NCBI GenBank assembly: GCA_963921935.1
Contig: OY998176.1
Span: forward strand, 84,732,960 to 84,796,959
From: Galeruca laticollis
Taxonomy: Eukaryota > Arthropoda > Insecta > Coleoptera > Chrysomelidae
Length of the DNA stretch: 64,000 bases
Reading direction: 5' to 3'
This document shows positions 1 to 11,062 of the stretch, piece by piece. A program made the position numbers and the translations under genes. Under the pieces are notes generated by a model that worked only from the letters and a program-made list of their open reading frames with translations, was not told the DNA's origin and ran no database searches. Every line of letters begins with the position of its first letter. The stretch's first letter is position 1.

Positions 1-1512
1 CATCCCTTTTTAAAACATTCACATCAATATTTCACCCGATTTATTCATATTTCAATCTTTTTCTATTTTAATATTTGACTTGTTATTGAGTTTATTCTAA
101 TGGTTGTGTCTACTGACACTCCTTCCGTTACAATAAGACCTTTTTATTATGTTTATTTATTTCAATATATTTACAAAACTGGATGACTAGTTCAACTCCC
201 CTCAAATTTAAATTTTCAAAAAGGAAGCTTTTAAGTTGCCTTTTTAAAATTTCAATTTCAACGTTCAGGCTAATAATTATATTCTACTTAATTCATTATT
301 TTTTTTTAACAGAAATTGAATTTGAAGAATCCTATATTTAATTTTTTACTATTTCTATCTTAGACTTAGTTTCCATTATCTAATTCTATCCTATCCTATT
401 CTAAATATTTTTACAAATATGAGACAAATCATTCTGGTTTCAAACATCTTATATATCTTTGTTTACTCTTAGTATACCATTCTATATTATTGTTTTGCTT
501 CAATTCCTATTCCAATTATTATTCATTTATTCACACCGTAGAATCTTTATTCTTATTCTGTTTCTTGCTTATACTTTTATTTACACCTTTTTCCTTCACT
601 TAACAATTCTTTCAATGCTCTCTTATTCTTATCTTATCTTCAAATTCAAGAAAAACTCTATTATTTCCAATATTTCATATATTTTCATATCTTATTTTCA
701 ACCCTTATTCATGTCAATATAATTGCTCCTATGATCTAACCTTTTTCTTTGCTCACTATCCCTATTTATATTTATTTGCATAATTCTTAATTATAACTCA
801 TCAACTTCATTTCGTCAATATATTATTTACATTATACTTTATATATATTTCATTTCTCCCTATCTCATAATAATTAATCATATCATATTTTATATAAATC
901 TTTGCTTCCATATTTCATTGTTACTTATCTCCATAATTCCTATACAATTTTATTTGACATGAATATCTCAAATTCTATATCTTGATTTAAAACTTTCTTT
1001 CCTTTCCACCTCTTTTACTGTGTTATTCAATTGATAACGAGCTTGTCCTTCCTAAAACCTACCTGTTCTTATTAATAAGTGTAAATTCTGTTTCTTATCC
1101 CCTCTACCTAATAAATTCTCACAAAATTTCTTAACATTATATTGTCGCTTGTATTTCAGTCTGTCTTTGGTATTATATATTTATTTATAACAAATTGTGT
1201 CTCTATTTGTTTGGGTTTTTATTTATATAGCTACTCTAACTTTCCTTATGATTTAAATGTGAAGTTACCCTACTTTTACTTAAAATTATCTATAAGCTTT
1301 TTATTAATATTTTTTTCTTTTTAGATTCTTAACTATGATAATGGAAACCATCTATATGTATCCTACATATGAAAAAAAATGAAAGCCTTATATCTACCTA
1401 GTATCTAATATTTTATGTTACATGGAAGTGCTACTTATGCAGAACATTGGAACCATTACATCTACCTGTAATACTACTATTTATTTACATGTAAGTAACA
1501 TAATATTATCTA
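1..1512 (-). repeat. Presumed 3' LTR (partial) of the Woot-like element
   Basis: This very AT-rich stretch follows the polypurine tract on the element's strand. It contains only low-complexity ORFs with no domain. Bases 1-195 match 8747-8941 almost perfectly, which is the basis for calling it LTR. The U3 end would lie near 1497-1512. The other end lies outside the window. Confidence 0.5.
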
Positions 1513-1526
1513 TTCCTCTTTTTCTT
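1513..1526 (-). other. Polypurine tract of the Woot-like element
   Basis: On the minus strand this reads AAGAAAAAGAGGAA. It lies just downstream of the integrase stop codon, where plus-strand DNA priming occurs in LTR elements. Position and base composition are the only evidence. Confidence 0.5.
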
Positions 1527-1544
1527 ATTTCATTCTTGTATCGT

Positions 1545-2801
1545 TTATTGAGAGTTATATTTATAAATTGACTCAATGTTAAAAACACCCTGACCATGTT
1601 GGTTCCCGGGTAGGTATACCAATTTATAACTGTTTTGTGCATTTTCAGTTAATACCTCATAAGGTACCTCGAATGGCAATTGCAATTTAATACATTGGTC
1701 TTCTGCTTTATTAGATGTTTTTAGTGCTTTGATTATAACCAATTCTCCTTTGTTAAATCGTGTTATCTTCTTGATCTTCTTGTTCTGATCCCGAATATAT
1801 TTCTCAGCATTCCTCCTGATTCTTATATTTACCTTTTCTAATATCTCTTCTAGGGTAGTATCTCTATTCACAATCCATTTTCGTTTCGGTTGAATACCTT
1901 TCATCAAATAAATTGGACTTTCACCTGTTACTCCATGTGGTAAATTATTAATAAATTCTTCAATTCTATCCATGTTTTCATCCCATCGAATATTTATCCC
2001 TTGGCAAAGTATTCTTAAATATTTCAAAATTTCTTTTATATATCTCTCTGCTGGATTGGAGCTAGGTCTTCTAATACTAATAAATTGTAATTCTATTTGT
2101 TCCTTGTCACAATATTGTTTTAATTTTATACTTTCAAAGTATGTAGCATGGTCGAGTATTATTCTTTCAGGTCTTCCTACTTCTTCTATGTGTCTTCTTA
2201 AACATTCTATTACAACTTTAGCTGTAGATCTCTTACACGGAAAAGTTTTAATAAATTTGATATATACATCTACTATAACTAATAAATTCTTATTGCCCGA
2301 TTCACTTCTAATTAAGTTTCCAATAAAGTCCATTACCACAGTCTGTAATGGTTTATTTGTTATCATAGATTTCGCTGTCATGCAGTTATGGTAATTTTTC
2401 TCTTTGGCCAATTGACTTAGTTGACAATATTTGCATACTTCTTTCACCACACTTAAATCCTTCTTCGCCACATAATTTTCTCTAAACAAAGTCCATAGTT
2501 TTCTTGTTCCTATGTGTCCATTCTCTTTATGTAGATGACGAATAATTTCCTGTGCAAACTCCTTACTTATTACAAATACTTCTCTGTCCTCTAATTTCTT
2601 ATACCACACTTCATCAATTTTATAGGCACCTTTAACTTTCTCGTTATCAAAATGTCTCTGATCTTCTTTAACCTTTTCCAATGTAAATATCCCCTCTGTT
2701 TGGTACAATTGGTTTATTCCAATTTGAAATTTTGTCTGATCGTTTCCTACTTCATCTGCTCGACTTAATGGATCAGCTACAATATTTTGTTTCCCTGGAA
2801 T
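1545..2801 (-). pseudogene. pol: Integrase part of pol, Woot-like element
   Basis: This 387-residue open stretch (from 2708), with open sequence upstream to 2801, is a Ty3/gypsy integrase that would insert element cDNA into the nuclear genome. The zinc-binding HHCC module is visible (H60, H65, C92, C95). The catalytic triad is D127 in VMDFIG, D186 in ILDHATYF and E221 in NPAERYIKE. A basic C-terminal region follows, ending QGVFNIESIYKYNSQ. The triad glutamate sits in PAERYIKE. It is in frame with the RT/RNase H stretch but separated from it by an in-frame TAA at 2802-2804, so the polyprotein would be truncated. Integrase itself has no further visible lesion. Identification is firm. Confidence 0.85.
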
Positions 2802-3790
2802 TTATTTGATTTCAAATTCATATTCTTGTAGCAATAATATCCACCTGTGAACACGATTATTGGCATAACGGTTTTTTAACATAGCTGTTAATGCTGAATG
2901 GTCGGTTTCTACAATAAACTTAGCTCCTAATAGATAAAATCTTAATTTACTTATGCAAAATACTACACTAGCCATCTCCAATTCTGTTATGGAGTATATC
3001 CTCTCTGCTGGTTTGGTCACTCGGGATATAAAACTAATAGGTACTTCACATCCTTCTTGTATTTGAACTAATACACCTGCCAATTTTTCTATCGAAGCAT
3101 CAGTTCTTAAGATAAACGGTTTGTCGTACTGTGGATGAAAAACTTTTAAACTGCTTATAAAAATTTCTTTTAATTCCTGAAATGCCTTTTCTCTTCTCTC
3201 ATCCCATTTCCACTTAGTATCCTTCTTTAATGATTCTATGAGAGGAATTTCTCTCCTACTTAGATCGGGTATTAACGTCTTGAAATAATTAATGACACCT
3301 AGAAATCCCCGCAAAGTTCTTAAATTATTCGGTGTCTTATACTCCAAAATTGCTTTAATTCTCTCAGGATTCATTGTTATACCAGTGTCATTTAAAACAT
3401 ATCCTAAATAATCCACTTCTCTTTTATAAAACTGAAATTTGTCTAAATTTAACTTGAGTCCAGCGTTTTCTAATTCATTTAATATTATTTCCAAATGTTT
3501 TTGATGTTTCTCTTCTGTTTCAGAAAAAATCAAGATGTCATCCATGTAGTGAAGAGTGAAATCTTCATAAGGATTTAAGATTGTATGCAGAGTTTGTACT
3601 AAAGCAGCACAAGAGCTTTGTAGTCCGAACGGCACCACACAAAATTGGTACACCACTCCATCTACCATGAATGCTGTGTATTGTCTACTACGATGATCCA
3701 ATGGAATTAACCACAAGCTATGCTTTAGATCTAATTTTGAAAATATATAAGCCTTTGTAATTCTTCCAAATATACCTTCAATATTTAATG
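2802..3790 (-). pseudogene. pol: Reverse transcriptase core and RNase H part of pol
   Basis: This region carries the RT palm and RNase H of a Ty3/gypsy pol. In the ORF starting at 3716 the RT signature VVPFGLQSS is near residues 28-35 and the catalytic box YMDD is at 57-60. The connection motif LRGFLGVINYF follows, and RNase H is recognisable from LRTDAS near residue 205 and from the downstream VETDHSAL. The reading frame is open above 3716 to about 3790, where it loses register with the upstream protease/RT frame at an 8-T run, the likely indel site. It ends at a TAA (2802-2804) in the same frame as integrase. RT and RNase H catalytic residues look preserved. Confidence 0.85.
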
Positions 3791-4675
3791 GATTGTTTTT
3801 TTTGTAAATGTGTTTATATTCCTAGCATCCAAACATATTCTAATATCTCCCGATTTCTTCTTTACACATGTTATAGCACTTATGTATTGTGAATTTGATT
3901 TTTCAATTATACCGTCATGTAACATTTTATTTATTTCTTGGTAGACCTCTTGTTTTAATTTATACGGTATCGGATAGGTTTTGATCTTTAAATTTTTTCT
4001 TTCTAGTATTACTGCTATTTTATGTACATATCTGGTTGCAACACATACTTCTTCATTGAATAGTTTTTTATGAGAGTCAAGTAATTCATATACTCTCTGT
4101 TTATATTCCTCCAGGCATAATTCATCCCTCATGTTTCGTTCTTCTTCAACAATGTGATTTAATTGTCCAATTGCACATTCGTTCTTCCCTATATCTGTTT
4201 GATATTTTGTCATAAATGGTATTGTATGCTCATTATATATTATATTTTGCATTTTATAATCTATTATAATTCTATGTTTATTCAGTTCATCTGTACCTAT
4301 GATTATGTCATATTTTAAATTTTTTACTATTAACAATTGTACTGATAAAATCTTGCCATTTAATTCTAAATTTGTCATTATAGTTTTTGTTGCTTCATAC
4401 AATTTTCTTTCATTTGCCCCTACTAATGATATTTTATGCGTATTTATCACCATAATATTGTCCTGATTTAAATTGTCTACGATATTTTGATTTATGATGG
4501 ACACTTCTGAACCCGTATCTAACAAAACTCTACATTTAATGTTTTCTAAATTTCCCTCTATAAATATTAATCTAGTTAATTCTTGGTTTGTGTGATCTTC
4601 GTCTAAAATGAATTCCCTAGGATGTTGATATTTAGAAGAATAGATAATATTATGCACGTAAGAGCAACTAGCAAC
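3785..4675 (-). pseudogene. pol: Protease and N-terminal RT of pol, Woot-like element
   Basis: A retropepsin-type aspartic protease is followed by the start of RT. The active site LLDTGSEVS has DTG at residues 47-49 counted from 4657. The flap-distal motif YDIIIGTDEL follows about 65 residues later, and RT begins with KTYPIPYKLKQEVY and DIRICLDARNIN. The frame opens after a TAA near 4676; the usual ATG-like start here is a GTG, so it is not a real initiation site. In the related copies gag and pol overlap in a -1 relation, and this part would be reached by ribosomal frameshifting. Here gag ends earlier (4749), so that overlap has been lost. The frame ends in a frameshift near 3785. Confidence 0.82.
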
Positions 4676-4748
4676 TTATTCGAAATTTGGATCAGAACTC
4701 GGGCCCTGATCACTATCCCTTCTTACCTCTTCCTGATTTTATATCAAA

Positions 4749-6632
4749 TTAACCTGTCTTCTGTCTTCTTCTCGACCATCTCTTTGATAATAGGTCCCTG
4801 TCCTCATTTCTTCGATCATATTCATTATTTCTTCCATCCCTTCTATTTTGTTGCCAGTTCCTATTTCTATTACCGTTATCATTTCGTCTTCCATAATTTT
4901 GATAATTTCCTCCATTTTCGTATTGCCTATTTCCATTATTTCGATTATCATCGTTCCCATTCTGATATCCATTTCGGTGATTTCCATTTTCATTTCTATG
5001 GTTATCATATCTCGGATTTCTATTATCCCGTCCTGGTCCTCTTCTCTCGTAATTTCTATTTTCATTATTTCTATAATCATTTCTCCTTTCATTTTCTCTT
5101 CTTTGCTGTCCGTTCCCATTTTCACTTGATCGATTGTCTCGTAGATCATTGTGATTTGTATAGCTCCTTTCCACTCGTTGTAAGTAGCTTGATAGACTAT
5201 CCATAGATTTTATATTATGAAGCGCTATAGTTTCAGCTACTTTGGAATTATAATGTCTTCCAATGTACAACACTAATTCTTCCTCCTTCATTCCAGGTTC
5301 TAAGTACTGGGCTATATTGTATAATTGCATAGCGTAATTGTTAAGGTTTTTGCTCTTCTTGTAATCAAATTTTCCGAAGTAAAGCCTTTCCCTGAATGTC
5401 GCTTGTTGCAATTCTCCCCAGAAATAGGCTAAGAATTGTTGCTCAGAATCTCCTAAGCTTTGTATCTGTTCTTCCTTGTTACAGAACCATAACAAAGCAT
5501 GGCCCTGTAATATGCTCCTTATAATGAGCTTTATCTCCATGATATCTCTTAATCCTTTAATTTTATTCCGAATTATTTTTAGGAATACTTTGGGATGTAT
5601 ATTGTTTATATTTCCATCAAATTTCACCCCGATTTCGAAATTGCTATGGAAATTTCCTGGACATACATTGACTCCTCCACTTCTTCTCAAATTCTCTTCC
5701 ATTTCCTCTACCGTATTCTTAAATTTCCTATTCATTTCTTCTATTTCTTTATTTACTTGTCGATTTATATCTTCAGTGATTGCTTAACTCATCCCCGTTC
5801 TTTCTTCTATCCGGCCATCTAAATCCTTGAATTTTCTGTTTACGTTTTCTTTTATCTGTTCCACTTCCTTTGTTATATGCTTAGCTTGTTTTGATACCTC
5901 TACTTTAATATTTTCTGGTAAATTCTCTTCTATATCTCTTCTAAATTCTGATACTTCTTCTACTATGATCTTTTCTATGTTTTCTCGAATTTTCATACCG
6001 TTTTCTTGGATTTCTATCCTCAGATGTTTGTTTGGATCCCCAATGTCTTCTTTCACCTTCTCTATCTGCTTTCTGCTTTCTTCATTTTCTTCCCGAAGTT
6101 TCCTGAATTCTTGAATACTTTCAGCTTTCACTGCTTCTATCTTCTTTTCCAATTTATTCATGTTTCCATTCATTTTATCCATCTTCCCGTTTAAGCTCCC
6201 CTCTATTCTATTTAAATTTTCATTCAAATCTTCCTTCATTGTGTTCATGTCTCCCCTCAAATTTTGCTCCATTTTGTTCATGTTTCCATCCATATTGTTA
6301 ATATCTCCTCTCATATTTAGTTCCATTTTGTTCATGTCTGTCTTTATACTGTTTATGTCTCCCCTCAACATAGCAAATAATTGTTGCATCCATTGTTCAT
6401 TTATATTTATTCCTCCTTGTGTTTCCCTCCTTTCTTGTATATCTTCTTGTTCCACGTCTTCTTCATCTCCTTTTGTATTTTCTTCAGATGCACCTCCTTC
6501 TGATTGCTGTCCCTGGATCAAATATTGAACCTGGAAATCTCCCATTCCATGGCTCCTCTCTTCTCTTTCCTCTTCCGATCCGCTATCGTTTCCGACCGGC
6601 TTTCCATCTCTCAATACCATTTTCTTGTCCAT
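4749..6632 (-). pseudogene. gag: Gag of the Woot-like element (interrupted by one stop)
   Basis: Gag forms the virus-like particle. Translation starts at ATG 6632 (MDKKMVLRDG), 48 nt downstream of the primer-binding site. Residues 1-75 are acidic and about 75-280 form a long heptad-rich coiled coil with repeated MRGDINNM / NMNKMEQN units. The capsid region follows with FWGELQQATFRERLYFGKFD and the C-terminal domain, then a tail extremely rich in Asn, Arg, Gly and Tyr. There is no CCHC zinc knuckle; the basic low-complexity tail probably takes its nucleic-acid-binding role (inference). An in-frame TAA at 5784-5786 separates the coiled coil from the capsid half, and both halves are in one frame. 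Relatives occur at 19353-21248 and 38597-40241. Confidence 0.8.
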
Positions 6633-6679
6633 GATTTCTTTGTTCGTTATTAATTAAAGCAATTTAATTATTTATATTT

Positions 6680-6697
6680 GCCCCAACGTTGGGCCGA
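6680..6697 (-). other. Primer-binding site, tRNA-Lys type (altered)
   Basis: On the minus strand this reads TCGGCCCAACGTTGGGGC. The classic tRNA-Lys1,2 site is TGGCGCCCAACGTGGGGC, so this copy matches closely apart from the first bases and one inserted T. It marks the end of the 5' LTR and the start of the gag leader. Confidence 0.6.
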
Positions 6698-8305
6698 CAA
6701 TTTATTATTATTTATATTTGTAATGAATAATTTATAATTTATCTTTTTGTTAAATTTATTTATGGGCGCAAATTTATAATTATTCCCTTGACTGACTAGC
6801 TCAATTTATTTAATTATTTATTTATAACGTTTATTTAATTAGTCGGAAGCATGGGAATCCTCCCTTTGAGTTCTGGATATAATAATCAAAGATTGAGGAA
6901 ATATATTCATAATCTTACCTTTAACTTACAACCTCTGAAAGAAACAATATCTGTTAAATAAAACGATTGAAATACGACAACAATGATATTGATAATGTAA
7001 TCATGGATGTGAGAATAAAAAAAAATCAACACATTAATGTAAAGCTGTTTAATAAAATAATTTGAAAATTTTTAATCTGATTGGAACATAATAAAATATT
7101 TTTGAAACTATTAATTTGCTTTGAACATTTATTCTTATGGAATTGTGCCACCCTATATCATACATGTTTTCTTTATAACAAAATGTTCCCACTACTGCGT
7201 CGGCGCTAAATCTCCAAACGCATGCGCTGCTACAATATACATGAAACAAGGAGGTTTTCCTTCCATAAATAACGTTTTATAGTCAACACGACGTTAGCGT
7301 GCTTGTGATGAAAAAATTTGTTGAAATTATCAAGTTTCTATAATCAATTACATATAAGTGATAATTTATAAACTATATATGTGTGTGTGTTTAAAGGTCA
7401 AGAAAGTGATAGTTTAAAGTTATACATGCAATAGCTGAAAGGAAGATATGAGATTTAATTTAACATTCATGATCCACGTGATATTTCAAATAGATAAATT
7501 TACAAAAGGTGAGTATAATAATTTTATAGATATTAAAGATATAATTCTCTATAGATAAATTTATGATCCATCATATTTTATTGCTTTTGGCCTTTTTATG
7601 CGTTATATAATTCGAACGTTCTACTAAAGATTTGAGTGTACACTTTGAAAATGTTAATTGGAATTCCAAATAAGTTTAAGCAAAATACACAGACCTTATT
7701 TTTGCTATCACTGCCGGCTGCCTTCGCATCTTCAAATCTTGCAGATATCTCATAAGAGATATGCTCCTACTGCACTATTTAATCCTTACACAGGATTGGA
7801 TACTCTTGTGATTAGTTTGATTTAAATTTTTATATAATTTTAACTTTTAAATACTTTTTAAACAATTTTGTACAGAGTGCAATCTTTTATCGACGCATCC
7901 TCCATCACCATCTAAAATTGACATCTTTTGTTTTTCAAAATCAACAAGTATTTCAGCTTCCCTAGTCCATAGCTCACTTATTTGTTTTTTATCACTAAAA
8001 TTATTATTCTCCAGTCTTTTAGTTACTATTTTGAAAAACATGAATTTATTGTCCTGGAGGGTAATAACACTGATTCACTTAGATTTCTATTGTATTAAGG
8101 AATTTTAATTAAGTCCTCTTTTCCTCCTACAATAGTCCATTTTCTTATATTTATGTTATTTAGCTAATTTGAGAAATGTTTATTTTTACAAATTTTACAA
8201 CCCATATTATTAATTAACCTATATGTAATTGATTCTATTTTAGTTAGAGTCTTGTTTTATAGTTATTATACATAAACTCCTGATTATTTTTGTTTTTGTA
8301 ATTAA

Positions 8306-8308
<3 letters not shown>

Positions 8309-8350
<42 letters not shown>
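8309..8350. repeat. (TA)n microsatellite
   Basis: An uninterrupted run of about 21 TA dinucleotides lies inside the presumed 5' LTR of the Woot-like element. Confidence 0.95.
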
Positions 8351-8352
<2 letters not shown>

Positions 8353-8589
8353 CAATAAGCAATGATTTTATGTTGGTAATGAAAATTCCCTAGCAGGCAA
8401 TACTTCCTGTAAATATTCATTTCCTTTTTATACGTTTGGGCTGTGTTCCAACTATCTTTTCCATCTAGTTTCAACCCTTTGCAATAAATGAATGAATACA
8501 TGGTATTCTAAACTTTTGCTACAACTAAAAAAAATATGTAAATAATGTTAAGTTATCATTAGACTGATTATTCTTTTTTCTTAATTTAG

Positions 8590-8696
8590 GTTTCAAGCTA
8601 TTATATGACGTTTCGAACTGCAGAAATTGCTATGGCTGTGTTCAGTGTAATACGGAATTCCGTGACTTTGACAACCAATCAGAATTACTGGTACAG
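8590..8696 (+). other. Exon-like segment, function unknown
   Basis: A pyrimidine-rich stretch ending TTTAG precedes this 107-nt segment, and CAG|GTAATA follows it, so it has the form of an internal exon. Two of three frames are open throughout. One of them, read from 8592, is cysteine-rich (NCRNCYGCVQC). The segment is in the presumed LTR on the opposite strand to the element, so it may be chance. No family is recognised. Confidence 0.2.
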
Positions 8697-8746
8697 GTAA
8701 TATTTACTATTTAATTAACTAATATAGTGTTGGAATTTTTATTCTT

Positions 8747-8938
8747 CATCCCTTTTTAAAACATTCACATCAATATTTCACCCGATTTATTTATATTTCA
8801 ATCTTTTCATATTTTAATATTTGACTTGTTATTGAGTTTATTCTAATGGTTGTGTCTACTGACACTCCTTCCGTTACAATAAGACCTTTTTATTATGTTT
8901 ATTTATTTCAATATATTTACAAAACTAGATGACTAGTT

Positions 8939-8941
<3 letters not shown>
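8747..8941. repeat. Second copy of the 195-bp direct repeat
   Basis: This matches bases 1-195 with only a few differences, in the same orientation and about 8.75 kb away. It ends at GACTAGTTCAA, where the left copy continues into unique LTR sequence while this one runs into (TA)n. It is best explained as the same LTR segment in both LTRs of the Woot-like element. Confidence 0.85.
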
Positions 8942-8999
<58 letters not shown>

Positions 9000-9017
9000 T
9001 ATATATATATATATATA
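8942..9017. repeat. (TA)n tract at the left edge of the Penelope-like element
   Basis: A long TA run with a single GTT interruption near 8998 separates the truncated LTR from the Penelope-like element. Confidence 0.95.
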
Positions 9018-9047
9018 AACGAAAGCTGAAGGGTAGTGACCGTTGAA

Positions 9048-10489
9048 CACAAAACTGCAAACAATCTAGTAGGGATGCGCTCTTTAACAATGTTAAATAT
9101 GACGAGGGATGGTTTAAGAACTTAACAGATATTGACTTTCCTTACAATGTCAAAAAGTTTCTGTCGTTAGGCCCTAGGTTTAGTGTGGAGCCGTCAATAA
9201 CTGATTTCAAAATATCAAAAATTTTAGCTGATTTGGAAAATATTATTAAGAACTTAGATGATAACAATAAAGATTTGGCTAGATCTCGATTTACTAATAT
9301 TCTCACAAATTTTTCACATAATCACAAAAATGACAGGCATTGCATGAAGAAATATTTTTTTGAGTGTAGAGATTTCCTTAGAGAGCATCCAAATGTATAT
9401 ATAGTAAGGAGCGATAAAGGTAATGTAACTGTTGCCATGTATAGAGAGGATTATATAACACGTTCTGAACAACTTTTATCTGAAACTAAATATTATAAAA
9501 ACATTCCTAGGAATCCTGTCTGTACATTGCAGCAGAAAGCTAATAAGTTAGTAACCTCATTTGAGAAATCTAAATTAATTCCTAAGGAGGTGGCTCAAAA
9601 ACTTAGATTTTATAATTCAATAATTCCTAGGTTTTATGCACTGCCTAAAATTCATAAGCAGAATTTAGCGATGAGACCTATATTATCATCGTTTGACTCT
9701 CCTAACGGGCACATTGCAGAATATTTAACAGACATTCTGACCAAATCTTACAACTTTGAAAATGATTATAACATCAAAGATTCTTTCATGTTTAGTGGTT
9801 TTATAAACAATCTCGTTATTCCAGATGGTTTCGTTCTTGTCAGCTTCGATGTGGTCTCACTTTTTACAAATTTACCCTTAAATGTCATTTTAGACAGCAT
9901 TTCAGCACATTGGGATGATATTCAACCTCATTGTACACTGACTTTATCAGCTTTCAAGGAAGCACTTCAATTTGTTTTTGATTCTAACGTTTTCATTTTC
10001 AATGATAAATTTTATAAACAGATTTTTGGCACATCAATGGGGTCTACGTTATCACCAATATTAGTTAATTTTGTTTTGGATGACCTCATCGAGCAATCTA
10101 TTGATTCTTCAAGTTTTCCAATTCCTTTCGTCAAGAGGTATGTGGATGATTTGATTCTCGCCCTTCCTAATGATAAAGTGCAGTCTACATTGAATTTGTT
10201 CAATTCTTATAATGAGAACTTACAATTTACTGTTGAGAAAGAAGAAAATGGTATTTTACCGTTTTTAGACATGAAAGTGCATAGGGGAGATGACAATATT
10301 ATAAGAACTTCTTGGTATAGAAAACCAATATATAGTAATAGATTTATCAGTTATTGGTCATGTCATCCTCCCAAAATGAAAACAAACTTAATTCTCTGCC
10401 TTCGTGATAGGGTGAGAAAATTATCTCATCCAGATTTCCTACATAATGATCTGATTGCATTGAAAAACATTTTATTTCAGAATTCATAA
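9048..10489 (+). pseudogene. Penelope-type reverse transcriptase
   Basis: Penelope RT copies the element RNA at the nick made by its own endonuclease. In the ORF counted from 9185 the motifs are SFDVVSLFTNLPLN near residue 222, GTSMGSTLSPI near 281 and the catalytic YVDDL near 319, followed by the thumb region VRKLSHPD. The codon at 9185 is GTG, not a true start: the frame is open upstream from about 9048, adding roughly 45 residues that contain DEGWFKNL and VKKFLSLGPRF. The frame is ended by TAA at 10487-10489, yet the endonuclease continues in the same frame 3 codons later. One nonsense change therefore appears to be the only lesion. Confidence 0.85.
9053..9079 (+). repeat. Left inverted terminal repeat of the Penelope-like element
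   Basis: AACTGCAAACAATCTAGTAG and the following GGATGCG are repeated in inverted orientation at 11626-11652. Here the repeat is read through by the RT frame. Confidence 0.85.
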
Positions 10490-11062
10490 CCTCGAAGTAT
10501 GATAAATAAATTTTTAAACAACACTCCGACAACTTTTATTAAAGATAAAGTCACTGTATCTGATTCAGCCCACAGTACAGATTTGTATTTTGGTTCACTA
10601 CCATACATACCTGGTTTAACACCTGACCTGCTTAAAGTTCTGAAGGGTTCAACTACTGTTAAGGTTGCAACCTATAATTTACTTACTATTAACAACCTTT
10701 ACACCAAGGTCAAGTCAAGGTTGGGCTTGAGTGAGATGTCTAATCTAGTTTACAGCATTCCTTGCAACGAATGTGATCAGATTTATATAGGCCAGACTTC
10801 TAGATGTCTATCTGGGAGACTGACTTCACATAAGAGTGACTGTAACACTGGAAAGTTGTCTTGTTCTTTGGCGGAACACGTTATTGTTGGTAAGCATACT
10901 ATGAGTTTTGATAATGCTAAAATACTTGCAAGAGAAAAAAATTACAATAAAAGACTTTTTCTTGAGATGTGCCACATACATAGAAATTTGAATAACTGTC
11001 TAAATAAACAGTCTGATCTAGATGGACTCAGTAAAATCTACACCTATCTATTAACTCTGTAG
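10490..11062 (+). CDS. GIY-YIG endonuclease domain of the Penelope-like element
   Basis: This is the C-terminal part of the Penelope polyprotein, in the same frame as the RT. It begins with a linker and the motif VYSIPCNECDQIYIGQTS, in which the CxxC pair and the YIG core are typical of insect Penelope nucleases. The helix with the catalytic arginine (GRLTSHKSD) and a HRNLNNCLNK tail follow. The nuclease nicks target DNA to start target-primed reverse transcription. It can only be made with the RT if the stop at 10487 is read through. The stop at 11060-11062 is followed by about 560 bp of AT-rich 3' sequence without genes. Confidence 0.82.
   Translation, partial: PRSMINKFLNNTPTTFIKDKVTVSDSAHSTDLYFGSLPYIPGLTPDLLKVLKGSTTVKVATYNLLTINNLYTKVKSRLGLSEMSNLVYSIPCNECDQIYIGQTSRCLSGRLTSHKSDCNTGKLSCSLAEHVIVGKHTMSFDNAKILAREKNYNKRLFLEMCHIHRNLNNCLNKQSDLDGLSKIYTYLLTL

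Larger units (their letters stand above)
1..8941 (-). mobile_element. Woot-like Ty3/gypsy retrotransposon, defective
   Basis: Reading on the minus strand the order is LTR, primer-binding site (6680-6697), gag (6632-4749), protease-RT-RNase H-integrase (4675-1545), polypurine tract (1513-1526) and a second LTR. A 195-bp segment at the window start recurs in direct orientation at 8747-8941. If it belongs to both LTRs, each LTR would be about 3.5 kb and the interior about 5.2 kb. From established knowledge, Woot of Tribolium has LTRs of about 3.6 kb and a 5.0-kb interior, so this element probably belongs to that lineage. The left LTR runs off the window and the right LTR is cut at a (TA)n tract next to a Penelope element. 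The copy is dead: gag has an in-frame stop, RT a frameshift, and the RNase H/integrase region a stop. The class is certain; the Woot assignment and outer limits are inference. Confidence 0.75.
6698..8941 (-). repeat. Presumed 5' LTR (partial) of the Woot-like element
   Basis: The stretch from the primer-binding site to the direct repeat at 8747-8941 holds no convincing gene. It shares short blocks with the matching region of the arm copies, for example a CTAGCTCA motif near 6800 and a GGAAGCATGGG...CTTTGAGTT block near 6843-6875. Those blocks support LTR identity. A (TA)n tract lies at 8309-8350. The small ORF at 7847-8041 (minus, 64 codons) has no recognisable domain. The region ends abruptly in TTCAA followed by (TA)n at 8942. 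Confidence 0.45.

Noticed and set aside
459..1324. Two hydrophobic ORFs at the window start
   Set aside because: Low-complexity AT-rich translation in presumed LTR, with no domain and no codon signal.
4739..5206. Long ORFs overlapping the gag tail on both strands
   Set aside because: They are shadows of the Asn/Arg-rich gag tail. The same shadows appear opposite the other gag copies (19424-19823 and 39771-40170).
9185..9187. GTG as start of the Penelope RT
   Set aside because: The frame is open and RT-like upstream, and GTG is not expected as a start in an insect nuclear element.
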